A stretch of 64,000 bases of DNA, from NCBI GenBank assembly GCA_022867625.1, contig JALIFM010000002.1:310001-374000 (forward strand). Reading direction: 5' to 3'. The position numbers and the translations under genes are program-made. The stretch comes from Lachnospiraceae bacterium NSJ-143 (GTDB lineage Bacteria; Bacillota; Clostridia; Lachnospirales; Anaerotignaceae). Each line of letters opens with the position of its first letter. Position 1 is the stretch's first letter. This document shows positions 42,234 to 51,188 of this stretch, piece by piece. The notes beneath the pieces are model-generated. The model had not been told where the DNA came from. It ran no database searches and saw only the letters and a program-made list of their open reading frames with translations.

Positions 42234-44684
42234 ATGAACATAGGTTTTACAAAAAAGGCTCAGGAAGTAATAGCTATGGCTCAGAAAGCCGCTTCTGAAC
42301 TCGGACATGATTATATAGGCACAGAGCATGTACTGATTGGCTTAGCCGAGGTGAAGGACTCAGTGTCAGCCAAAGCTATTGAAAGTCAGGGTGTTACAAA
42401 GAAGGATATTATAGAAAAGATAGCTACCACAATAGGAGTAAATACCGGCAAGGGTATGCCTCAGGGATATACCCCAAGGGTAAAGAGGATTGTAGACAGA
42501 AGTGTACAGACAGCAATAAGCATGGGAAACGGATATGTAGGTACAGAGCACATACTTATAGCGCTTTTGGGTGAGAACGACTGCATAGCTGTAAGGATTC
42601 TTGTTGTGCTCGGGGTAAATATACAGAGGCTCTATGAGGATATTATGGAGCTTTTGGGAGAAAGTGAAAGGGGCCAGAAGGCTTCTGCGGCAGGTTTGGA
42701 GCAGGGGCAGGATTCATCTGGTGAATCATCTACACCTACGCTTGACAAATACAGCCGTGATTTTACAAAGCTTGCCTCAGAAAACCGTTTTGACCCTATT
42801 GTTGGCAGAGAGAGAGAAATAGAAAGGGTTATACAGATTTTGAGCAGGCGCTCAAAAAACAACCCATGCCTTGTTGGCGACCCGGGAGTTGGAAAAACTG
42901 CCATAGCTGAGGGGTTGGCCATGAAAATATCTCAGGGAGATATTCCAGAAACGTTGAAAGATAAAAGGATAATATGCCTTGACCTTTCTTCAATGGTTGC
43001 CGGCTCCAAGTACAGAGGCGAGTTTGAGGAAAGAATGAAAAATGTTATTGATGAGGTAAGAAAGGACAGAAATGTAATCCTTTTTGTAGATGAGATACAC
43101 ACAATAATAGGGGCTGGTGCCGCTGAGGGCGCAATAGACGCTTCAAATATACTTAAGCCTTCACTTTCACGGGGAGAGATACAGCTTATAGGCGCCACTA
43201 CAATGGAGGAGTACAGAAAGTATATAGAAAAGGACGCGGCTTTGGAAAGGCGTTTTCAGCCTGTTAAGGTGGATGAGCCTAACGAGGAGGAGGCGGTTAA
43301 AATGCTTCTTGGCCTCCGGGATAAATATGAGGCTCACCACAATGTAAAAATAACAGATGAGGCTGTTAAAGCCGCTGTAAAGATGAGTATAAGATATATA
43401 AGTGACAGGTTTTTGCCTGATAAGGCCATTGACCTTATAGATGAGGCTGCTTCTAAAATAAGGCTTAAGTCGTATACTACACCGGCTGAAGTTAAGGAGC
43501 TTGAGGAAAAAATCAATTCGCTTGAGACAGAAAAGGAAGAAGCTGTTAAAACCGAGGATTTTGAGAAGGCCGCAGCAGTTAAGAAGGAACAGGGCGCTTT
43601 GAGACAGAAGCTTGAGGAACATAAAAAGTCATGGAAGCCTGATGACAGGCATTCTGATAAAGTTGTGACGCCTGATGACATAGCCGATGTTATTGCGGGC
43701 TGGACTGGTATACCTGTAAAGAGTATACAGCAGGAAGAAACCCAAAGGCTGCTCAATCTTGAAAATATACTCCATGAAAGGGTAATTGGCCAGGAGGAGG
43801 CTGTTGCGTCGGTATCAAAGGCCATAAGAAGGGGCAGAGTAGGTCTTAAGGACCCAAAACGGCCTATAGGTTCATTCCTTTTCCTTGGTCCTACAGGTGT
43901 CGGCAAGACTGAGCTTTCCAAAGCTCTGGCCGAGGCTTTGTTTGGCGATGAAAACTCCATGATTAGGATTGATATGTCGGAGTATATGGAAAACTACAGT
44001 GTTTCAAAAATGATTGGCTCTGCTCCCGGATATGTTGGTTATGAGGAAGGCGGCCAGCTCAGCGAGAAGGTAAGGAGAAAGCCATACTCAGTTGTGCTCT
44101 TTGATGAAATAGAAAAGGCTTCGCCTGATGTTTTTAATGTACTTTTGCAAGTACTTGACGATGGGCATATAACTGATGCCCACGGAAGAACAGTGGATTT
44201 TAAAAACACTGTTATAATAATGACTTCAAATGTCGGGGCAAGAAATATAGTGGAACCTAAAAAGCTGGGATTTGTACAGGATACTGACAGCGAAAAGCAG
44301 TATTCGGACATGAAAAAGTCTGTTATGGATGAAGTAAAAAAAATGTTCAGGCCGGAATTCATTAACAGGATAGATGATATTATAGTGTTCCACACACTGA
44401 ATGAGGAAGATGTAAAGAAGATTGTTTCACTTATGGCCAATGACATTGCAAAGAGGGCTAAAGAGAGCATGTCGATAGACCTTTCATTTGATGATTCAGC
44501 GGTTAAATATATTGCTGACGAGGGCTTTGACCAGGCTTATGGGGCAAGGCCACTGAGAAGGGCGCTCCAGTCAAAGGTTGAGGACAAATTCGCAGAAAGC
44601 TATCTGAGCGGAGGATTTAAACAGGGCGACAGGGTTATAGCGAAGGAAGAAAATAAGGAAATTGTGTTTGAAAAAATAGATTAA
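42234..44684 (+). CDS. clpC: ClpC AAA+ unfoldase
   Basis: Hsp100 ATPase that unfolds proteins for ClpP; 816 residues. Two N-terminal Clp repeats (GFTKKAQEVIAMAQKAA...), a first AAA+ domain with Walker A GDPGVGKTA and Walker B LFVDEIHT, a middle UVR-like coiled coil (EEKINSLETEKEEAVKTEDFEKAAAVKKEQ) and a second AAA+ domain with GPTGVGKTE. In Bacillus clpC is the fourth gene of ctsR-mcsA-mcsB-clpC; here it stands alone with its own leader. AAAGGAGG precedes the ATG. Confidence 0.96.
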   Translation: MNIGFTKKAQEVIAMAQKAASELGHDYIGTEHVLIGLAEVKDSVSAKAIESQGVTKKDIIEKIATTIGVNTGKGMPQGYTPRVKRIVDRSVQTAISMGNGYVGTEHILIALLGENDCIAVRILVVLGVNIQRLYEDIMELLGESERGQKASAAGLEQGQDSSGESSTPTLDKYSRDFTKLASENRFDPIVGREREIERVIQILSRRSKNNPCLVGDPGVGKTAIAEGLAMKISQGDIPETLKDKRIICLDLSSMVAGSKYRGEFEERMKNVIDEVRKDRNVILFVDEIHTIIGAGAAEGAIDASNILKPSLSRGEIQLIGATTMEEYRKYIEKDAALERRFQPVKVDEPNEEEAVKMLLGLRDKYEAHHNVKITDEAVKAAVKMSIRYISDRFLPDKAIDLIDEAASKIRLKSYTTPAEVKELEEKINSLETEKEEAVKTEDFEKAAAVKKEQGALRQKLEEHKKSWKPDDRHSDKVVTPDDIADVIAGWTGIPVKSIQQEETQRLLNLENILHERVIGQEEAVASVSKAIRRGRVGLKDPKRPIGSFLFLGPTGVGKTELSKALAEALFGDENSMIRIDMSEYMENYSVSKMIGSAPGYVGYEEGGQLSEKVRRKPYSVVLFDEIEKASPDVFNVLLQVLDDGHITDAHGRTVDFKNTVIIMTSNVGARNIVEPKKLGFVQDTDSEKQYSDMKKSVMDEVKKMFRPEFINRIDDIIVFHTLNEEDVKKIVSLMANDIAKRAKESMSIDLSFDDSAVKYIADEGFDQAYGARPLRRALQSKVEDKFAESYLSGGFKQGDRVIAKEENKEIVFEKID

Positions 44685-44688
44685 GTAT

Positions 44689-44719
44689 AAAAAAGCCGCC
44701 ATTATCAGGCGGCTTTTTT
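44689..44719. terminator. Bidirectional terminator after clpC
   Basis: AAAAAAGCCGCC (44689-44700) pairs exactly with GGCGGCTTTTTT (44708-44719). It serves clpC and the converging small gene. Confidence 0.93.
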
Positions 44720-44722
44720 AAG

Positions 44723-45178
44723 TCAGAAGAAATATTCATCTGTAATTTCTATTAATTTATTCAGTGAATCGTCTTTGGATTTATAGTAGTTTCCGTCATA
44801 CAGTATCAAACCGTCACCGCCGCTGATAAATATAGTTGAGGGGTATTTGAATTTAAACACATACATTATTTCTTCAGAATGACTGTTATTGGTATTGCTT
44901 GAATGCAAACCGCAATTTAAAACGCTTACCGCTTCTATGGCTTTTTCAATGTCCTTCGGGTCTGTCAGTTCCTTTTCTTCGCCGTTACGGCTTATTCTAA
45001 CATACGAAATGTTTTCCGGTATATTAAGCCCCGTTAGCACTTTATTCGGTCCGGAAAAAATATGAGTTCCAAAAGGCGAGGGTATAAAATAAGAAAAAAG
45101 AATATTGACAGATATTATAAATGATAAACTTATGAAAAACCTGACTGCAAATTTTAAAGCTTTTTCTGATATTTTCAT
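44723..45178 (-). CDS. Membrane-anchored protein of unknown function
   Basis: Protein of 151 residues with one hydrophobic segment (about residues 9-31) after a basic start, so it is probably a signal-anchor or exported protein. The soluble part reads YVRISRNGEEKELTDPKDIEKAIEAV, then VFKFKYPSTIFISGGDGLILYDGNYYKS, a pattern like small beta domains in which a residue-by-residue comparison value is read out (DUF5301-like), but I cannot assign a family. No strong ribosome site is visible upstream. Monocistronic, converging with clpC. Confidence 0.65.
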   Translation of the reverse strand: MKISEKALKFAVRFFISLSFIISVNILFSYFIPSPFGTHIFSGPNKVLTGLNIPENISYVRISRNGEEKELTDPKDIEKAIEAVSVLNCGLHSSNTNNSHSEEIMYVFKFKYPSTIFISGGDGLILYDGNYYKSKDDSLNKLIEITDEYFF

Positions 45179-45361
45179 ATTGCTGCCATCTCCCCTCCCC
45201 CGAAAGTTCAGAATATTTATAATATTATATCTATCAAGTTTATTATAGGCTTTAGGGTAATGGATTTCAATATATCGGGTGTAAAAAATTTCAGTTGAAG
45301 CTCTGATGACTATATGTTAATATATTTAAATATTAATTAAAACTAACTTGGGGGAATTATA

Positions 45362-46294
45362 ATGACTGCTTTTTTTACGGTAATGGATAAGCTCATAACG
45401 CTGTTTTTGTATATACTGGTTGGGTATGCTATACGCAAAAAGAATTTTGTGGACGACAAATTTGAGGGTGGGCTTATAAAATTCCTTATGAGTGTGGCGC
45501 TTCCGGCCCTTGTCATAAATACATTCCAAACAAGCTATACGCCTGAGCTGTTAAAAAGAGGTGCGATGATATACGCATTAAGTCTGGTTGTCTATGTTTT
45601 CAGTATTGTCTTAGCTGTTTTGTCTGGTAAGGCTTTAAAAATAGATAAAAAATCTCTTGGGGTCTGGATTTTTGCTGTTGTTTTCCCTAACCACTGTTTT
45701 ATGGGCTGGCCCGTCATGAGCGCGGTTTTTGGTGATGACGCCCTGTTTTACGCGGCATTTGCGAACCTTGGTTTCTCAACATTTGTGTATACATATGGTG
45801 TCTATATAATTTCAAAATCTGGCGAAAAATCTGGCGAAAAGCTTCCGATTAAAAGTATGCTTGTGACACCTATTAATATATCAATACTTATTGGAATTGT
45901 AATGTTTGTAACACGTATTTCGCTTCCATCATCAATAGGAAACGCAGTAAGCGGCCTTGGAAATGTTACAACACCACTTGCGATGATTTACTGCGGAATG
46001 CTGTTAAACGGAAACAAAATATCTTCTGTATTTGGTGACTGGAGGGTATATGCTGTTTCAGCGATTAGGCTTGTTATTATACCAATACTGGTTTTGGCTG
46101 TGGCAAAGGTGTTTGTTTCAGACTACATGGTGCTTGCTGTGCTTGTTATAGGCCATTCTATGCCGGTAGCTGGATTCTGCGCGCTTTTTGCAGGTCAGTA
46201 TGGAGGCGATGCGGTACTTGCGTCTAAGTTCATATTTGTGTCGACTCTGCTTTGTATAATTACAATACCAGTGCTTGCTATGATGGTTTCGTGA
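45362..46294 (+). CDS. Auxin efflux carrier (AEC) family transporter
   Basis: Ten-helix membrane transporter, 310 residues, of the AEC family; bacterial members move malate, malonate or other organic anions. The N-terminal LITLFLYILVGYAIRKKNFVDD and LMSVALPALVINTF with its conserved Pro are typical, as is the C-terminal half repeat GHSMPVAGFCALFAGQYGGDAVLAS. GGGGGAA precedes the ATG. Alone on the strand; the substrate is unknown. Confidence 0.9.
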   Translation: MTAFFTVMDKLITLFLYILVGYAIRKKNFVDDKFEGGLIKFLMSVALPALVINTFQTSYTPELLKRGAMIYALSLVVYVFSIVLAVLSGKALKIDKKSLGVWIFAVVFPNHCFMGWPVMSAVFGDDALFYAAFANLGFSTFVYTYGVYIISKSGEKSGEKLPIKSMLVTPINISILIGIVMFVTRISLPSSIGNAVSGLGNVTTPLAMIYCGMLLNGNKISSVFGDWRVYAVSAIRLVIIPILVLAVAKVFVSDYMVLAVLVIGHSMPVAGFCALFAGQYGGDAVLASKFIFVSTLLCIITIPVLAMMVS

Positions 46295-46395
46295 CGATTT
46301 TAAAAGGCTATATGCGAATGAGACTGAAAATCAAGTGGCGGATTTGTATATTGTGCATATAGTATAACTGATAAAGAATTTTTCAGGAGGAATAT

Positions 46396-46926
46396 ATGTG
46401 CAATACTGATTGGCAGCAGACTGAACCGGAGGAAGCAACAGCAAAGTTTGTTCCTGTTATGGGTACAATACGCAGCATTTCTGATTTCAGCAACGGTGGC
46501 TGTGTTAAATTATTCAGCTTAATAAAAAAAGACGGTACAGTGACGGACTTTGTAGTTGACGCCTCAACGTATTTTACTGAAAATATCCCGCTGGAAGAAG
46601 GGATGACAGTTACTTTTTATTATGATACAGATGTGCCGGCCGTTTTGATATATCCGCCACAGTACAGAGCGGTTGTTGGGATACCCGGCGAGGGCCGTTT
46701 TGACGGCAACATAAAGGTTGATTATTTTAATTCAGAATTAATAAGCAGAGATAACATGCTGAAGCTTGATTTGTCTGATGACACAAAAATTTTTATGCAG
46801 AATGGCCAGTATTTTAATGGTGATATAGCTGAACACAATTTAGTTGTGTTTTATACCACGTCAACAAAAAGCATCCCGGCGGAAACAACACCTGAAAAGA
46901 TAGTAGTACTCTGTAATATGCAGTGA
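46396..46926 (+). CDS. Soluble protein of unknown function, apparent internal repeat
   Basis: Protein of 176 residues without signal peptide, unknown to me. It seems to contain two beta-rich halves: residues 18-92 (GTIRSISDFSNGG ... YYDTDVPAVLIYPPQYRAVV) and 93-172 (GEGRFDGNIKVDYF ... VVFYTTSTKSIPAETTPEKIVVL). Both end with a strand followed by a PA or IPA motif, suggestive of tandem OB-like folds. AGGAGGAATAT precedes the ATG and a terminator follows, so it is a real gene. Nothing in the context points to a role. Confidence 0.7.
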   Translation: MCNTDWQQTEPEEATAKFVPVMGTIRSISDFSNGGCVKLFSLIKKDGTVTDFVVDASTYFTENIPLEEGMTVTFYYDTDVPAVLIYPPQYRAVVGIPGEGRFDGNIKVDYFNSELISRDNMLKLDLSDDTKIFMQNGQYFNGDIAEHNLVVFYTTSTKSIPAETTPEKIVVLCNMQ

Positions 46927-46942
46927 AAAAAATTGTAAATAT

Positions 46943-46969
46943 AAAGGTCCAGCATTAAGCTGGACCTTT
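46943..46969. terminator. Bidirectional terminator
   Basis: AAAGGTCCAGC (46943-46953) pairs with GCTGGACCTTT (46959-46969) and is followed by T residues. Shared with the converging LysR gene. Confidence 0.88.
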
Positions 46970-46971
46970 TG

Positions 46972-47880
46972 TTATTTTAGACATATTTTACTCTCTATTG
47001 TTTTTTCCAGTATCTCAATAAATTTTTTCATAGGCGGCGTCAACCATTTATTGTGATGGTAAATGAGCTGGCTCCACATCTTTATTTTTATTTCTTCTAT
47101 ATTCAAAATTGATATTTCACCGCGTTTTATACTTTCGAGCACAACAAAATCAGGAAGCAGAGATATCCCCTTGCCCTGAGCAACCATATTCCTTATTACG
47201 CTTGTGCTTTCTATTTCAAGATACGGCTTTATTAATATTTTTCCTTTAAGCCTTAAAAGGCTTTCCTCCATTATGTGACGGTAGTTTATGTTTTCTTCTG
47301 TGAGTATAAAGTTTTGTTTGAGTAAATCGTCTACAGATACGTTGGGCAGCTTAGCAAGATAGTGCTTTGAGGAGGACACAAAATAAGCGTTGTGCTGAAA
47401 CTCAAAGCTATAGCCGCACCTTTTGCCGTAAAGGTTGTCATCAAGGAAAAACACCATGTCCACCTCATTTGACATAATCATATTTACAAGCTTTTCTGAT
47501 GTTGCCGTTTTTATTATTATCTTTATATTTGGGAACATTTTATGAAAGTTCCACACAGTGTCCGGAATAAAAACTGAATTTAAGGATTCCATTGTTCCTA
47601 TAGTTATAGTGCCTGTATATGATTTGTTTGAGCTCAGGCTGCTTTTTGAATCCTCCACTTCTTTTATTATCCTGTATGCGTGTGCCAGAAAAAGTTTGCC
47701 CTCGTTGGTAAGGGATACGCTTTTGCCTATACGGTCAAAAAGCATAATGCCAAGCTCATCCTCAAGCTGCTTGATTTGGGTTGTTACGGCAGATTGGGTG
47801 TACCCAAGCTGTTCAGCTGATTTAGTGAAATTTAATAATTCTGCGATTTTCAAAAAAGTTACAATATTCCTGATTTCCAT
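46972..47880 (-). CDS. LysR-family regulator of the AGCS-M20 cluster
   Basis: LysR-type regulator, 302 residues. The helix-turn-helix region reads NFTKSAEQLGYTQSAVTTQIKQLEDELG. The effector domain is complete (LLKQNFILTEENINYRHIMEE, VAQGKGISLLPDFVV). It is divergent from the symporter-hydrolase gene string, the usual arrangement for a LysR activator of a catabolic operon. The 280-nt intergenic region is very AT-rich and holds several T-N11-A candidates, none outstanding. The ligand is probably the transported compound or its breakdown product. Confidence 0.92.
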   Translation of the reverse strand: MEIRNIVTFLKIAELLNFTKSAEQLGYTQSAVTTQIKQLEDELGIMLFDRIGKSVSLTNEGKLFLAHAYRIIKEVEDSKSSLSSNKSYTGTITIGTMESLNSVFIPDTVWNFHKMFPNIKIIIKTATSEKLVNMIMSNEVDMVFFLDDNLYGKRCGYSFEFQHNAYFVSSSKHYLAKLPNVSVDDLLKQNFILTEENINYRHIMEESLLRLKGKILIKPYLEIESTSVIRNMVAQGKGISLLPDFVVLESIKRGEISILNIEEIKIKMWSQLIYHHNKWLTPPMKKFIEILEKTIESKICLK

Positions 47881-48162
47881 ATTCTCACCAATAAAATTTT
47901 TAGATTGATATAATAATATTTATAAATTTTACAAATCAATATGTACATATTATAATGATAAGCAAATGTAGTCAATACAAATACAAATATTTTTTATGGA
48001 GAATTATTAATACCTGTCCAGTGGCCATTGATAGGATATAAAATTTAATTTGATTTATTTGTTCAGTTATTATGATAGTTTGAGTTATTTACAATTACAT
48101 AATTGATATATATTGATTCTTGCTGGTCTTAAAGTTTAATTTTGAAAGGAAGTGCAGGTATT
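47881..48162. other. Divergent regulatory region, LysR / symporter
   Basis: AT-rich, 282 nt, no ORF. GATTGATAT (47904-47912) and the segment ATTTGT/ACAAAT near 47930 offer LysR-type half-sites. Nothing strong enough to call as an operator. Confidence 0.35.
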
Positions 48163-49677
48163 ATGGCAGGGTTTTTAAATACTCTTGACAGCTTTTTTTG
48201 GGGAACCCCATATCTGGTGTTTTTACTTTTTATAGGTATATATTTTACTCTGGGCTCTGGTTTTTTTCAGGCTACGCATTTTGGTCATATAATGAAGAAC
48301 ACTCTTGGAAGTCTTGCGGCCGGAAAAAATAAAAAGGCTGAAAAAGGGAAAATATCTCCTTTTGAGGCTATGTGTGTGGCGCTTGGCAGTTGTGTAGGAA
48401 CCGGAAATATTGCCGGTGTCGCAAGCGCGGTAGGTCTTGGCGGCCCTGGCGCAGTCTTTTGGCTTTGGGTCTGGGCTGTGCTTGGCATGATGGTAAAATG
48501 TGTTGAGGCTACTCTGGGGTGTTATTACCGTTCACATGATGAGAATGGAAATTATTATGGCGGAGCCACATACTTTATTGAAAAGGGAATTAAAAAGGAA
48601 AAGGGGCTTAAGATAGGCGGCTTTCTTGCCGGTGCTTTCGCGCTGGGCTTTTTCTGCCAATTCCTTGGCGGAAGTCAGGCGTATAATGTATCGGAAATTC
48701 TTGAACAGTCCTTCGGCATTAACAGGATTCTGTTTACAGTGCTTTACTCGTTTCTGCTTTGGTATTTGATATGGAAAGGCACTCCGCGTATAGCAAAATT
48801 TGCCTCAAAACTGGTTCCATTTATGACTTTGCTTTATATAGCGGGCGGAATCGGTATAATTGCCATTAATATTAATGCTGTGCCAAATGTCTTTTATATG
48901 ATTTTTCATGATGCTTTTACCGGAACAGCGGCAGTAGGCGGTTTTGTAGGCGTAGGCGTATCAAAAGCCATAAAAACGGGAATTGCGCGTTCTATGAGCT
49001 CAAATGGCGCCGGCGGCGGAGCTTCACCTTTTATACACGGTTCTGCCGATACTGTGCATCCAATGCGTCAGGGGCTTTGGGCTTCATTTGAGGTTTTTGC
49101 AGATACAATTATAGTATGCTCCATAACTGCATTTGCTTGCCTGTGTACTGGTGCGTGGAAAACCGGCGCAGTAGGAGCTACACTTGCAGTTAATTCATAC
49201 GAAATAGTGTATGGCAGGTTCGGCCTTTATTTTATGGGCTTCATGGCATTCCTGTTTGCGATAACAACAACTACTGGGTGGTTTGCTTTCTACTGTGGTG
49301 TAATTACATATGCATTTAAAAATAAACCTGGTTTGAGGGACAGGCTTGTTATGCTCTTTAAGCTTGTTTATCCAATACCTAACATAGTTATAGTAAGCTA
49401 TATTGTGCTTTCAGGCAGTGGTCCGGATTTATTCTGGACTATAGTAAATCTTGTTCTTGTTGTTCCTACATTTACAAATATGCTTTCGATACTTATTTTG
49501 AGAAAGAAATTCTGGAAAATTATGGCTGATTATAAAGCCCGGTATATGGGTATTGGAAAGGTTGACCCTGATTTTTATGTGTTTTATGAAGATGACCCTG
49601 TTATAGCACAGGAAGCTGATGAGGAGAGGCGTAAAATCACAGATATGAAAAAACAGGAATATGCCGCAAAAGCCTGA
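48163..49677 (+). CDS. Alanine/glycine:cation symporter (AGCS family)
   Basis: Sodium-coupled symporter of the AGCS family (AlsT/AgcS type), 504 residues, about 11 helices. Marks are GTPYLVFLLFIGIYFT, ALGSCVGTGNIAGVASAVGLGGPGAVFWLW and the loop GIARSMSSNGAGGGASPFIHGSAD. Family members import Ala, Gly or other small amino acids. The ATG at 48163 follows AAAGGAAG. It is the first gene of a rightward string with two M20 hydrolases and an enolase-superfamily enzyme, so the imported compound may be an amino-acid derivative. Confidence 0.92.
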   Translation: MAGFLNTLDSFFWGTPYLVFLLFIGIYFTLGSGFFQATHFGHIMKNTLGSLAAGKNKKAEKGKISPFEAMCVALGSCVGTGNIAGVASAVGLGGPGAVFWLWVWAVLGMMVKCVEATLGCYYRSHDENGNYYGGATYFIEKGIKKEKGLKIGGFLAGAFALGFFCQFLGGSQAYNVSEILEQSFGINRILFTVLYSFLLWYLIWKGTPRIAKFASKLVPFMTLLYIAGGIGIIAININAVPNVFYMIFHDAFTGTAAVGGFVGVGVSKAIKTGIARSMSSNGAGGGASPFIHGSADTVHPMRQGLWASFEVFADTIIVCSITAFACLCTGAWKTGAVGATLAVNSYEIVYGRFGLYFMGFMAFLFAITTTTGWFAFYCGVITYAFKNKPGLRDRLVMLFKLVYPIPNIVIVSYIVLSGSGPDLFWTIVNLVLVVPTFTNMLSILILRKKFWKIMADYKARYMGIGKVDPDFYVFYEDDPVIAQEADEERRKITDMKKQEYAAKA

Positions 49678-49787
49678 TTCAATGGCGGCGGTTCTCCCCA
49701 ATATTTCCTGAAAGTTTTGATAATATCCCTCCCGTTTATATAACAGGGAGGGATAAGTTTATAGAAATATAAATGGGAGGGGTTTGA

Positions 49788-51149
49788 TTGAAAATCGAAG
49801 ATATCGTAAAAATGGCGGATAAATACAGGCCAACTATTCTGGAAACTGAAAGGATTGTCTGGAAAACACCTGAACCGGGCTACAGAGAGTGGAAAACATC
49901 GGAATATATGGCCGCGAAATTTAAGGAATTTGGTTACAGGATTATTAAGGCCGGCAATATTCCCGGGTTTTACGCTGAGGCTGACACAGGGCGCAAAGGA
50001 CCGTGTGTATGTGTTTTAGCGGAGATGGACAGCCTCATTGTGCCGGAACATCCCGAATGTGACAGTGAAACAGGCGCTGTTCATGCGTGTGGGCATAACG
50101 CACAGTGTGCCTCTGTTGTAGGTGCAGCTGCGGTTTTTTCGAATGCGGAAGCGCTTGCTGGATTATGCGGAAAAATAAGATTTGTTATTGTTCCGGCTGA
50201 AGAGATGATAGAACTGGAGTACAGGAGAAAGCTTTTAGAGGAAGGCACTGTCAAGTTTTTTACCGGAAAACCGGAATTTATGAGCAGAGGTTTTTTTGAT
50301 GGTGTGGATATGGCTTTTATGGGTCACGCATCATCAAAGCCGCAGAAAAGCTCGGTTGAGGTATATCCCGGAAACAATGGCTGTATAACAAAGACCGTTA
50401 TTTATACCGGCAAATCGGCTCATGCGGGGGGCGCTCCGCAAAACGGCATAAACGCTCTTAATTCAGCGCTTCTTGGGTTGCAGGCTGTTAACAGCATAAG
50501 GGAAACATTTAACGAAAAAAATTATATCAGAGTAAATGCTGTTATTAAAAGCGGCGGGGCTGCGTGCAACGCTATTCCTGATTATGCTGTATCTGAGATT
50601 ATGGTGAGGTGCGCAGATACAGAAAGCCTTGAAAAAATAAACAGAAAAATAAACAGGGCACTGGCTTGTGGAGCGGCAGCTGTGGGAGCAGGAATCACAA
50701 TAGATGATGTTATGACCTATTCGCCGTTAATTAATTCAAAAGAGCTTAATCTGCTTGTTGGAAAGTGCGCTGATGACCTGAGTGAAATAAAGGACGTTAT
50801 ATTTAACGATGAATGGGATACTGGAAGCAGTGATGTGGGCAGTCTTTCAGCAGTTATGCCTGTGTGTCATTTTTATTCCGGTGGTTCTTCCGGAGGCACG
50901 CACTGCAAGGATTTTTGTATTACGCACCCAGAGGAATTGTGTGTTAACACGGCAAAGCTGTATTCTGCCATTATAACAAGACTCCTTTCAGACAATGGAG
51001 GTCTGGCTGAAGTAATTAAATCAGAATATAAGCCTGAGTTTGAAAGTATAAGTGATTATCTGATTTATTTGGATAAATGTTCTTCAAGATTTAACGCGGT
51101 TAAATACAACGATGACGGTTCAGTTAAAATTTTGCAGTCGGCAGAATAA
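49788..51149 (+). CDS. M20-family amidohydrolase
   Basis: Zn- or Mn-dependent amidohydrolase of the M20 group (AbgB/aminobenzoyl-glutamate utilisation-like), 453 residues, cytoplasmic. Visible are AEMDSLIVPEHPE, VHACGHNAQ (metal Cys/His; the usual second His of GHDAH is Gln here), PAEEMIELEYR (catalytic Glu) and SGGSSGGTHCKDF. It starts with TTG at 49788, five bases after GGGAGGGG; no ATG fits. Its product probably releases an amino acid from an N-acyl or peptide substrate taken up by the neighbouring symporter. Confidence 0.88.
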   Translation: MKIEDIVKMADKYRPTILETERIVWKTPEPGYREWKTSEYMAAKFKEFGYRIIKAGNIPGFYAEADTGRKGPCVCVLAEMDSLIVPEHPECDSETGAVHACGHNAQCASVVGAAAVFSNAEALAGLCGKIRFVIVPAEEMIELEYRRKLLEEGTVKFFTGKPEFMSRGFFDGVDMAFMGHASSKPQKSSVEVYPGNNGCITKTVIYTGKSAHAGGAPQNGINALNSALLGLQAVNSIRETFNEKNYIRVNAVIKSGGAACNAIPDYAVSEIMVRCADTESLEKINRKINRALACGAAAVGAGITIDDVMTYSPLINSKELNLLVGKCADDLSEIKDVIFNDEWDTGSSDVGSLSAVMPVCHFYSGGSSGGTHCKDFCITHPEELCVNTAKLYSAIITRLLSDNGGLAEVIKSEYKPEFESISDYLIYLDKCSSRFNAVKYNDDGSVKILQSAE

Positions 51150-51188
51150 CAGGAAAATTTTGAAAAATCTTGTTTGGAGATGATAAGT

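Noticed and set aside
43334-43960. Minus-strand frame of 208 codons within clpC
   Set aside because: Serine-rich shadow of clpC codons; no start signal.
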